From positions 87,991,796 to 88,055,795 of the forward strand of contig OZ020589.1 of NCBI GenBank assembly GCA_963971535.1: 64,000 bases of DNA, read 5' to 3'. The stretch is from Notolepis coatsorum (lineage: Eukaryota > Chordata > Actinopteri > Aulopiformes > Paralepididae). Position 1 is the first letter of the stretch. Each line of letters starts with the position of its first letter. The notes beneath the pieces are model-generated. The model saw nothing but the letters and a program-made list of their open reading frames with translations, was not told where the DNA came from and did not search any database. Made by a program: the position numbers and the translations under genes. Below, piece by piece: positions 54,346 to 64,000 of this stretch.

Positions 54346-55351
54346 CTTTGGCTTGTGCATTTATAGCAAATAAGAACTCTTTGAACAGAGAGGGGACTCC
54401 AAAACTCAACGCAAAGCACTCAGGACAACTCCCCTCTAGAGTAGGAGAGTGGTGGAACTCGTTGTAACGGTGTGTTCGGTCGGTCCTGGTCAAGTCGTAA
54501 ACTCATCATGTGACCGAGTCGTATACTAGGTGATAGAGTTCAGGTCAGAGAGGGTATCAGTGAGATTTCAGGTCCGCTAGTTAGGTCATAACATCAGGAC
54601 CAATCAGATCCAGAAGATTCAGCAGATTATTCAACATCACTTTAGTGTTGCAGGTGAATCTTCCCAGCATGTCAACATCATATTTCTGATGATACTGTTC
54701 ATAATAAAGTATGTTTCCACCACAAAAGGTGAAAGGTCACTGATACGTCACTGACACTTGTGTTCGTAGGGACGACAACAATTAATTTGAAACGCTTTAA
54801 ACTCGAGCCGTGTTTGAGTGAAGCTGCGTCTGTCCGCCTCTGTTCGCATATTTCCATTGTCTTTGTTTGCATTGTCTTTGTTTACATTGTCTTTATTTAC
54901 ATTGTCTTTGTTTGCATTCGCCTCTAGATTTAATTCTGCGTTGTATTTGAGCTTTTCGATTTGTCTGAAACAAGGTCATGAAGCCAAATGGACCTTCTCA
55001 CTGACCCCAGATCAGCACTCCTACTATGGGAAGCTTTGTGAATATGAGGAAGATAGTTCTGTTATCAAAAATGCCAAACTCTGGATCTAAACCAATTGAA
55101 TTTAGGTTTGACTGATTTAAGCCAAAAAAAAAAAAAAAAAACATAACCCAATGTATCTAATGCTCCCTTTGAACTTGGGAATTTAAATCATGGTGCTCCT
55201 TCCTGTATGCCATGGAGATGGGTTTGAGCTAACAAAGGTAATTAGTCGTGTGTCTGGACCCAGTGGACTATGACACAGCATAAGGGCCTCCCAGGGGGCG
55301 GGGTTAAAATGTCCTAGGGGGCGGGGTTAAAATGTGGGAAGAGGGCCCCAC
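54346..55351. other. Intron between exons B and A, no feature
   Basis: Apart from an A run at 55123-55141 and a short ACATTGTCTTTGTTT repeat near 54840-54915, nothing is recognised. Confidence 0.5.
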
Positions 55352-55458
55352 CTTTCCTGTCACTCATTTCCACCAGGCGGGGTTCTCCGAGCTCCATGAA
55401 GAAGTTCTTGTTTTTCTCATACTCCTCGTCATCGATTATATTGATCTGTATAGTTTTG
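55352..55458 (-). CDS. slc8a1: NCX mutually exclusive exon A-like
   Basis: Borders on the minus strand are CTCTGTTTCAG before and GTGGGG after. The 107 nt encode KTIQINIIDDEEYEKNKNFF then MELGEPRLVEMSDRK, almost the text of exon A of NCX1 (its EPRLVEMS ending is diagnostic). It belongs to the second Ca2+-binding domain. Phase is 1-1. The upstream large exon, which holds the first membrane block, is not in this window. Exon A then exon B in transcription order is the NCX1 arrangement. Confidence 0.92.
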
Positions 55459-55662
55459 CTGAAACAGAGAGAGAGAGAGAGAAGAGGAAGAAGAAAAGAG
55501 GTTGCAGAGAGAGAAGCGTGTGGAACGCACAAGCATGACGAAGGGCAGGAAAGATGAGGCATGCATCATCAAACAGAGAGAAGAGAAGAGAAGTGCAAAG
55601 CAAGGCTGTAAGGGTGGTCTGCAGATGATGGCGGTAAAACAAGACAACGCTATTAAAACCAA

Positions 55663-57005
55663 CCCTGTCAAACAACTACAGAATACTGTAAAAACAACCC
55701 TTTCAAACAACTACAGAATACTGTAAAAACAACCCTGTCAAACAACTACAGAATACTGTAAAACAACCCTGTCAAACAACTACAGAATACTGTCAAAACT
55801 ACCCTGTCAAACAACTACAGAATACTGTAAAAACAACCCTTTCAAACAACTACAGAATACTGTAAAAACTACCCTGTCAAACAACTACAGAATACTGTAA
55901 AAACAACCCTGTCAAACAACTACAGAATACTGTAAAAACAACCCTTTCAAACAACTACAGAATACTGTAAAAACTACCCTGTCAAACAACTACAGAATAC
56001 TGTAAAAACAACCCTGTCAAACAACTACAGAATACTGTAAAAACAACCCTGTCAAACAACTACAGAATACTGTAAAAACAACCCTGTCAAACAACTACAG
56101 AATACTGTAAAAACTACCCTGTCAAACAACTACAGAATACTGTAAAAACAACCCTGTCAAACAACTACAGAATACTGTAAAAACAACCCTGTCAAACAAC
56201 TACAGAATACTGTAAAAACTACCCTGTCAAACAACTACATAATACTGTAAAAACAACCCTGTCAAACAACTACAGAATACTGTAAAAACAACCCTGTCAA
56301 ACAACTACAGAATACTGTAAAAACAACTCTGTCAAACAACTACAGAATACTGTAAAAACAACCCTGTCAAACAACTACAGAATACTGTAAAAACAACCCT
56401 GTCAAACAACTACAGAATACTGTAAAAACTACCCTGTCAAACAACTACATAATACTGTAAAAACAACCCTGTCAAACAACTACAGAATACTGTAAAAACA
56501 ACCCTGTCAAACAACTACAGAATACTGTAAAAACAACTCTGTCAAACAACTACAGAATACTGTCAAAACCAACCCAGTCAAACAACTACAGAACATCACT
56601 GTAAAAAACAACCCTGTCAAACCATTACAGAACAGCACTGTAAAAAGCAACCATGTAAAACAACTACATAACAGCACTGTAAAAAGCAACCCTGTAAAAC
56701 AACCACAGAACAACAGAACAGCACTGAAAAAAATTAAATAAAAAAGACCTGCTGTCAAACAACTACAGAACAGCACTGTAAAAAAACAACCCTGTCAAAC
56801 CATTACAGAACAGCACTGAAAAAAATTAAATAAAAAAATACCTGCTGTCAAACAACTACAGAACAGCACTGTAAAAAACAACCCTGTCAAACCATTACAG
56901 AACAGCACTGAAAAAAATTAAATAAAAGACCTGCTGTCAAACAACTACAGAAGAGCACTATAAAAAAATCAACCCTGTCAAACAACTACAGAACAATACT
57001 GTAAA
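55663..57005. repeat. 35-bp minisatellite, about 30 units
   Basis: CAAACAACTACAGAATACTG followed by TAAAAACAACCCTGT repeats at a 35-bp period, becoming irregular after 56570. No coding value. Confidence 0.95.
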
Positions 57006-57114
57006 AAGCTATTTGCAATTATGTAAGAAGATGCAGCTTGGCTAGTTTAGGTTATATATGTGTTCATAGTAATATGGACTGGCTCAGGACAAGCAGTTTG
57101 GCAAGTTTAGGGCT

Positions 57115-57290
57115 TATATTGAATAGAATAGAATAGAATAGAATAGAATAGAATAGAAGTACTTTATTGATCCCGAGGGAAATTCAGCACTACAGAGTGC
57201 TCACAGTAAACATTTAGGTAGTCAAAAATCTAAAATCACAAATAAGAACAAGGAATAAAAATACAGTCCGGGATATAGGTGTAGGTGCTC
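57115..57290 (-). mobile_element. LINE 3' end, minus strand, (GAATA)n tail
   Basis: GAATAGAATA repeats precede TACTTTATTGATCCCGAGGG, an inverted LINE 3' terminus that in the other direction reads CCCTCGGGATCAATAAAGTA. There is no ORF. Confidence 0.7.
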
Positions 57291-57815
57291 ATAGTAATAC
57301 GGACTGGCCCGGGACAAGCAGTGTGGCTAGTTTAGGATTTATAGCTGCTCATAGTAATACGGACTGGCAGAGGACAAGCAGCTTAACTCAGAAGTGTGTT
57401 GCTTTTGTGGAGAGTGTGGAAAGTAAGCAATGGATGTATTTATCAACTCTAAGTTGATGACAACAAAAAGCCTTCCAGAGGTTTTGTTGCGCTGGTGGGT
57501 GATGTTGCCTTGAAGTCTTGGACACTGAGCAAAGCCGAAAGTGATAAAGCAACATCTATTGGCCAGTTCCTGGGAGGACGAGGAGAGAAAGGAGTACAGG
57601 CTGACAGTTAGGACAAACATACTTTTGGAAGCCTGTGGAATCTTGCCCTCATCCATTTGAATGATTGTTTAAATGGACATATTTGGGTTGGGGGTGGATA
57701 GATATTTTGTCTTTGTAAAACTGGGGCTCTGTGAATTCAGATTGCCAGTAGGTACAGCCAGATGTGGTTGACCGCTGTCCATATTATTTACAACTGTTTC
57801 TGCGTGTGGCTGTGT
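57291..57815. other. Intronic stretch without recognised feature
   Basis: A 105-codon frame on minus (57656-57339) has no family I know and no splice-site support. I leave it unassigned. Confidence 0.4.
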
Positions 57816-58605
57816 ATCACTAGTGTCTGTTTCTGCGTGTGGCTGTGTATCACTTGTGTCTGTTTCTGCGTGTGGCTGTGTTTCACTAGTGTCTGTTTCT
57901 GCGTGTGGCTGTGTATCACTAGTGTCTGTTTCTGCGTGTGGCTGTGTATCACTAGTGTCTGTTTCTGTGTATGGCTGTGTATCACTAGTGTCTGTTTCTG
58001 TGTGTGGCTGTGTATCACTAGTGTCTGTTTCTGCGTGTGGCTGTGTATCACTAGTGTCTGTTTCTGCGTGTGGCTGTGTATCACTAGTGTCTGTTTCTGC
58101 GTGTGGCTGTGTATCACTAGTGTCTGTTTCTGCGTGTGGCTGTGTATCACTAGTGTCTGTTTCTGTGTATGGCTGTGTATCACTAGTGTCTGTTTCTGTG
58201 TGTGGCTGTGTATCACTAGTGTCTGTTTCTGCGTGTGGCTGTGTTTCACTAGTGTCTGTTTCTGCGTGTGGCTGTGTTTCACTAGTGTCTGTTTCTGCAT
58301 GTGGCTGTGTTTCACTAGTGTCTGTTTCTGTGTGTGGCTGTGTATCACTAGTGTCTGTTTCTGCGTGTGGCTGTGTATCACTAGTGTCTGTTTCTGCGTG
58401 TGGCTGTGTTTCACTAGTGTCTGTTTCTGCGTGTGGCTGTGTTTCACTAGTGTCTGTTTCTGCATGTGGCTGTGTTTCACTAGTGTCTGTTTCTGCGTGT
58501 GGCTGTGTTTCACTAGTGTCTGTTTCTGCGTGTGGCTGTGTATCACTTGTGTCTGTTTCTGCGTGTGGCTGTGTATCACTTGTGTCTGTTTCTGCATGTG
58601 GTTGT
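57816..58605. repeat. 33-bp minisatellite, about 24 units
   Basis: GTGTCTGTTTCTGCGTGTGG followed by CTGTGTATCACTA repeats. The 33-bp period makes four long ORFs, one reading QPHAETDTSDT repeats on minus. No promoter, start context or splice evidence supports a gene. Confidence 0.95.
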
Positions 58606-58709
58606 GAAGAAAAGGATTTTGCATAGCAAACATAGCAAAAATGCATGAAGATTATATACTTTCACATTTGAAACCTGTCAACTTCAAGAGGACGTAATCA
58701 GAGCAGCAT

Positions 58710-58800
58710 AACTGCACCATATACTGTACCACTTTAACATAACCTTTAATCAGAGCAGCATAACTGGATCACATACCACTTTAACATAACATTTAACCTC
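58710..58800. repeat. 46-bp repeat, left group
   Basis: AATCAGAGCAGCATAACTGG followed by ATCACATACCACTTTAACAT occurs here and at 60697-60790. The two groups bracket 1.9 kb of inserted repeats. Confidence 0.75.
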
Positions 58801-59168
58801 TTCCACCCGGAGCCTATTTTCTGAAAATCTGTCTAAAATACATACCTAAGTAAATGGAATATTGCTCCACTTCTACAAGGTCCATTTGCATATTCTTGGT
58901 ATCTAGGGACATCTATGGACCTCAGTGAATGTATTCCCAGTGTCAGAAATATTGTGTCTATTACTAGGCTTGCTTAAATTGTGATGAAACAAAGGAGAAT
59001 ATGAATTATGATTTTTCTTTGCAGTGAATAACACCATGCTAATAATGACCAAACATTACAAACTGCCACTGATCTCGTTCAGTACCTTCTTGAGATCATG
59101 TGTACAAAAAGTCTAAGGAAATGAATAAAGGGAAGATGATTAAACAGAAGGTTCTGTAGATACAGTAC

Positions 59169-60117
59169 TAAGGATGCCCCGATCGATCGGCCAGCGATCG
59201 GTATCGGCCGATATTCAGTATAAATATGAGATCGGTGAATTCCGATAATGCTTTATTTTCGCCGATCGTGAAAACCGATCGAAAAACATGATCCAATTCT
59301 TAGCGGAGATCTCACTCGCTGAGTTCTATCTCAGACACATGGAGCTGCAAACTGCCGCTCCTCCTCCTCCCTGCCCCTCCCTTACCCGTGTAAACACAGA
59401 GGAGGCTCCGCTCTAGTCTAGTGCATGAGATCTCCGTGAGCTAACGTTAGCTACCTAGCTATCGTTACTGTTTAAACAGAATGACCCAGTCAACTATTCA
59501 CTTTTAGTTTAATACATGAGGCATTGTCTAACGGTATCTAGCCGGCTAGCTACTGATAGCTCCTGATATCAACAAATGCTCCAGCAATAGTCTAGTAGTG
59601 CATGTTGATACCTCCGTTAGCTCACGTTAGCTCACTGTTCAACACGAAATGTCCCAGTAAACTAAATAGTTCACTGAGGCGTTGTCTTAACGTTATCTAG
59701 CCGGTAGCAGTAGCTACAGATAGCTCCGGATATCAATGTCTTATAACATTGATTCGATGCGTATTTGAGCCCCGGCTTGCATCGCAGTCACGAACGGGGC
59801 TAGCTGAGGGAGTAGGGTATATCTGCAGAGCCGCAGATACCCTGCTGAGGGCATGTTGAATGTGATTTGACCAAAGCAGAGTATACACACAGACAGTGGA
59901 GATAGCGAGCATTTTGACTTGTTGCGTGGTGGCGATGTCTCGCAGATAATACAACTACAAGTATAATATATATATATTTTATTAAAATTCTTTTTTTAAA
60001 AGTTTTTTTTTTAATATAAAACCAAAAACGATCGGTATTGGATCGGTATCGGCCGATATGGCTCAAGACGATCGGTGATCGGTATCGGTGGCAAAAAACG
60101 TGATCGGGGCATCCCTA
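59169..60117. mobile_element. Non-autonomous hAT, 949 bp
   Basis: The ends are TAAGGATGCCCCGATCGATC and, inverted, TAGGGATGCCCCGATCACG, with a perfect 8-bp duplication TACAGTAC (59161-59168 and 60118-60125). Its middle (59440-59880) is an inverted match to 22450-22780. It sits inside an older repeat related to 40978-41716. Confidence 0.93.
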
Positions 60118-60496
60118 TACAGTACTGAATTCTCCCATCCGGACCAATGCCATTTGAAATATTATTATAGAATATAGAATAACAGGCTTATAAATTACCT
60201 TATTATAGCCAATTTGCACATTTATATATATATACATATATTATCTTTCAAATGCCCGAGTTCAATTTGGATTTAGTATCACCAGGCGTGCATAAGAACA
60301 GATAATGAAATCTACTGTAATCTACTGTACTTTTTTATTTTGATCAGGGTTCAACCGTTTTCAAACTAATTTCAGATCTAATTGTTGCTGCATGCTGACA
60401 ATAGGGAAGAGAAACTAACTGCGTTTCAATATTTGTCAAAAGCTTTACCTTTTGTGGTAGAATTATCCCGAATAATAACAGTTATTGAAATAATTC

Positions 60497-60645
60497 ATAC
60501 AGAACTCTGAACCTTGAACCCCATAGAACTTTACAGGAAGTGTAGTTTTGAAAAATTCCAACGCAGATCCATAGCTCTGGATCTCCGCTATGAAATGGCT
60601 GCAAAAAAACTACAATTCCCATGATTCAAGGTTTTACAAAATGGT
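60497..60645. repeat. Foldback with ACTACAATTCCC-type motifs
   Basis: CCTTGAACCCC...GGAAGTGTAGTTTTG is partly mirrored by AAAACTACAATTCCCATGAT then TCAAGG. The ACTACAATTCCCA core is the widespread ZNF143-like motif of vertebrate genomes. Confidence 0.6.
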
Positions 60646-61559
60646 CGCCTCTCACGGATTATACAGACAATTAGCCGACGGACCGCACGGGTGGAAGAAT
60701 CAGAGAAGCATAACTGGATCACATACCACTTTAACATAACTTTTAATCAGAGCAGCATAACTGGATCACATACCACTTCAACATAACCTTTAGAGGTCAA
60801 TGGATCGAGGCTTGAATGTTCCCAAGCACTGGAATACACAAACATTATGCAGAAAGCATACTTTTACTTTAGATACTTAAGTACATTCAGTAGAAAATAC
60901 TTCTCTACTTTTACTTAAGTAGAATTTGAACGGAGGAATTTTACTTTTACCAGAGTACTCATTTATCTGGGCATTTCTACTTTTACTTAAAGGAACACGG
61001 AAAGGAAAAACAGGGCTTTTGAGGTGATGAAATCACTGCGCCCAGGCAGCAGTGGTTCTGAAAAAGAAATTCTGAGTATATATCTGCTTAGAAAACGAAA
61101 ATGTCAGTTTATTGCGTTAATTAGATTAATTAATTACACAGCAAATTATCGCGTTATGAAAGTTTACTCAAAATTAATTTAAAAAGAAAAAGTTAATTTT
61201 TTTTTACATTTACATTTTCTTTTTTTTATATCTCATTTATTCCATAAGAACGTAGAATACACATTTACATACTTTTTTTAATATGGTCCATTTGCATGTT
61301 CTTGGTATCTGATTCTAGGGACATCTATGGATCTCAGGGAATGTATTCCCAATGTCAGAAATACTGTGTCTGCAGACCAGGCTGCAGAAACAAATTAGTG
61401 GGGGGGCATAAAATGTTCTCGGGGGGGCACAATGGTTTTTCAACACAGGTTCCCTTTTATACGTTTCAGCTGGGACAGCGGCGCTGTGGCTTGCTTGACG
61501 CTGCCCACGGTGCTGAACTAAACAGCAGAGAGGCAATTGAAAAATCTAATTTCTCTCTA

Positions 61560-62190
61560 TCTTAAGAACTTTCACTTATACAAAAACAGACTGAACGGAT
61601 ATATAACAGACCTGCTGGGGCAGCGGACTGAGAGCAGGGGACACAAACAGGCTGGATAAGATGGTCAAGAAGGCCAGTAGCGTGGTTGGGGTGGAGCTGG
61701 ACTCTAGCGAGGGTGGCGGAGAGGAGGAACCTTGCTAAGCTCCAGGCCATCAGGGAAAACCCCTCCCACCCACTATACACAGACTTGGCTGACAGGAGGA
61801 GCATGTTATAGGCTCACACTACCTAAATGCAGCACTGAATGGCACAGGAAGTCCTTCATTCCGACAGCCATCAGACTATACAATGCATCACTGTGCCTCA
61901 CTGCATCACTGAGCACAGAGTGACAATTACCATCTTCCTGGACTCTTACTTTTTAAACAGCACTGTGCATTATTACACCTACTGTAGACTTCAGTATATT
62001 TTTACTGTATTTATTTACTGTATCTTTTATTCTATTTTTATTCTATTTCATTTTATTCTATTCTTAGGCCATTTGTTTTGTTATTCTTATTTGTGACTTG
62101 TTCTGTCTAAATGTTTAATGTTGAGTGATTTGCAGTGTCAAATTTCCCTTAGGATAATACATTTCTATTCTATTCTATATCTTTGAAAAG
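61560..62190 (+). pseudogene. LINE ORF C-terminal fragment and 3' end
   Basis: Broken frames read LDKMVKKASSVVGVELDS-like text, then ENPSHPLYTDLADRRSM and KSFIPTAIRLYNASL, the usual C-terminal tail of CR1/Rex1-type LINE proteins. A TTTCTATTCTATTCTAT tail ends it near 62180. Stops and shifts show it is dead. Confidence 0.65.
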
Positions 62191-62819
62191 TCTCTATTTA
62201 TTCAACACTTCTGAATTCACTGACAAACTGAACTGAACTGACAAAAATAAGGTGCATAAAAAAGCAAACAAAATTTCTCCACAGGCTACTCACCATCATA
62301 AGTAGAGAGGCAAGCGGCGTTTGGGGACAGAGTGAAATCTTCTTAAAACACTGCCCCTCCACTCATTCCTGAACTTTTTCGTTAAGTCCTTCTCAAATGC
62401 CAACTGAATTAAATTGGCCTTAGTTGCGTCGATGAAGCATACTAAGGCGATGTTCTGTAAAGACGTTCTTGAGGGTAGAAAACGAATTCTCACAGAGTGC
62501 CGTGCTAGCTTCAGTAGTGTTGTTGTTGACATCAGTGCCCACTAGGGCTGTCCCCGACTAAGGATTTGGATAGTTGACTTTGATTGAATTTTTTTTTTTT
62601 TTTACCAGGGTGGGCACAGCTGACTCAGTGGGCGGGCCCGGCCCCCTAATGCCCGCCCATGGCGCCGGGACTGTGTGTCTGTTACTAGGCTTGAGTAAAT
62701 TGTAATGAACCAAATGAGAATATCAATACATTTTTTTTTTTTTTGACTGTGAATAACACCATGCAAAAATGTACCAGGCCTGAAAAATCTAAACATAAGT
62801 TGGAAAACGAAGACCAATT

Positions 62820-63275
62820 TTGGAAACGTATGTTATGTCAGTCTTTTCATACGGAGCAGAAGCATGGACGCTGAATGAAGAGGCAAAGAGGATGATAGAC
62901 TCTTTTGAAATGTGGACGCTGAGGAAGATGCTGAAGATAACATGGAAGGATAAGATCAAGAATGAGGAGGTACTGAGAAGAGCGGATATGCAAGGAGGAC
63001 AGCTGCTGGAGAGGTTGAAAAAGAGAAAGATGGAGTTGTGCAGGCATGTTCTGAGAGGATCCAGCAGGGAGATGTTCAAGAAGGTGGTGATGGGGAAGGT
63101 GGATGGAAAGAGAGGAAGTGGAAGACCAAGAAGAGGCTGGGTAGACAACGTCTGTGATTGGAGCGGAGTGAGAGGCGGAGTCACGGAGTTGGAGAGAAGA
63201 AGTGGGGACAGAATGGGTTGGAGAGTGATAGGCAACCTTCGGAACGAAGAAGCCACCTAATGATGATGATGATTA
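62820..63275 (+). pseudogene. RTE-type LINE RT C-terminus, 5' truncated
   Basis: This 146-codon frame reads YGAEAWTLNEEAKRMIDSFE, MWTLRKMLKITWKDKIKNEE, then RRKMELCRHVLRGSS-like text and GRPRRGWVDNV. It matches the C-terminal tail of RTE/BovB-clade proteins. The stop is followed by (ATG)n, the usual RTE 3' end. The catalytic part is missing. Confidence 0.85.
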
Positions 63276-63689
63276 AACAGACGGTTTTGTAGATACAGTA
63301 CTGAATTCTGCCATCCGGACACATGCAATTTGAAATATGATTATAGAATATAAAATATCAGGCCTAAAATGGTTATGTGATTAAAATGTGATTAATTCGA
63401 TTAATTAATTACAAATCCTGTAATTAATTAGATAACTTTTTTTTATCGCCTGACAGCACTACTAATTGTTATTATATATTTTTCACCTGGTAAATACACA
63501 GGTCACAACATGTTTACAGGAAGGTTTTGGAGTTGTATTTGGAGTATATTTCGTGACTGTTGGGAACTAGGCTACACTGGCACACCTACTTCCAGTGAAT
63601 GACGCTAAGCTAGGCTAACGGTACGGCTGTTCCCTAAGCCTAATGCATGCACAGAGAGGAAAATGGTATGTATCTGCTTGTCTAACTCC

Positions 63690-64000
63690 AGGGTTCAAGT
63701 TCAAGTTCAAGTTCCTTTTATTGCCACACGGCCAGGCTGGTGGAATTCAAGCACGGTGCAGGTGGTAGCTGCGACAATACACCACAAAAACATAAAAAGA
63801 CACATGGAACAGTACAGTACAGAAAACACCACCTAGAACAAATACATGACAAAACAGTACAGTACGAAAAACTATAGATGACAGTTCAATGTAACCTAGA
63901 CCAGAAGAAACATAACAGCAGGGGGTCAATTTAGGAGGAGTTGGAGTGAAGCAGTTGTATGGCCTTGGGGAAGAAACTGTTATTGAACCTAACCGTGCGA
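63690..64000 (-). mobile_element. LINE 3' end, minus strand, runs off the window
   Basis: GTTCAAGTTCAAGTTC repeats followed by CTTTTATTGCCACACGGCC read, inverted, as a LINE 3' terminus with the TTGAAC tail type of LINE B. The last bases (GGCCTTGGGGAAGAAACTGT) are an inverted C-terminal ORF stretch of the Rex1/CR1 type. The body lies beyond position 64000. Confidence 0.65.

Larger units (their letters stand above)
61090..63465. mobile_element. hAT related to 40978-41716, split
   Basis: The right end ATCGCCTGACAGCACTA (63465) is the inverse of the left end of the hAT at 40978. The left border near 61090 (TGTCAGTTTATTGCGTTAAT) is degraded. LINE fragments inside it (61560-62190, 62810-63270) account for its larger size. 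Another relative surrounds 59169-60117. Confidence 0.65.

Noticed and set aside
57339..57656. 105-codon ORF on minus
   Set aside because: No known domain, no splice sites in the NCX phase and ordinary intron composition.
62296..62532. 78-codon ORF on minus
   Set aside because: It has hAT/LINE-like surroundings but no motif I can name; too short to support.

Overview
The window is a piece of a vertebrate, most likely teleost fish, genome. It covers six small exons of one host gene on the minus strand, set in introns packed with transposable elements and tandem repeats. The exons encode part of the cytoplasmic regulatory loop of a sodium/calcium exchanger (NCX, SLC8 family; NCX1 is the best paralogue match). 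In transcription order they are: exon A-like (55352-55458), exon B-like (53249-53352), a 21-nt microexon (51347-51367), a 69-nt cassette exon (47058-47126), a 128-nt exon (43141-43268) and a 100-nt exon (38697-38796). All splice signals and reading phases agree. The fish assignment rests on the mix of L2, Rex1/CR1-like, L1 and RTE LINEs, BEL/Pao, many hAT elements, tRNA-derived SINEs and very long CA/TA/GAGA tracts.

From the left, 1-5660 holds a SINE split by a solo LTR, microsatellites, an L2 fragment, another LINE 3' fragment and a GTGTAGT-rich array. That array is a fragmented copy of the 3' boundary of the 100-nt exon; its other pieces lie at 23363-23405 and 38621-38696. About 33 kb of transposons were inserted into it. 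The first block (5661-23363) is a deep nest: hAT, then hAT, then a BEL/Pao element, whose gag carries two separate insertions. One is a 4.07-kb TIR transposon (11509-15574). The other is a hAT (16709-19206) holding a foldback element (17202-18508), itself split by another hAT (17206-18039). Target duplications mark most of these steps.

The most interesting item is the TIR transposon at 11509-15574. Its long inverted repeats are built of 160-169-bp tandem sub-repeats. It carries one long ORF (12358-14823, 821 aa) that I read as part of a transposase, then a FEN1/XPG-like 5' nuclease domain with every catalytic acidic position present, then a Tesmin/TSO1-type cysteine-rich (CXC) segment. I recall XPG-like nucleases being reported in some Academ transposons, but cannot place this element with certainty.

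The second block (23406-38620) contains a SINE and a full-length L1 (24325-38056, 17-bp target duplication). The L1 ORF2 was hit by three other LINEs, one with an intact 991-aa ORF. From 38.7 to 64 kb the introns hold hAT elements with perfect 8-bp duplications, an unusual TIR element (39188-41995), a 1.53-kb tandem duplication that copied part of an exon, a TTAA-flanked MITE family, several minisatellites, an RTE 3' end and other LINE tails. No RNA genes, CRISPR arrays or bacterial-type operons are present. Coordinates of repeats without a clear target duplication are approximate.
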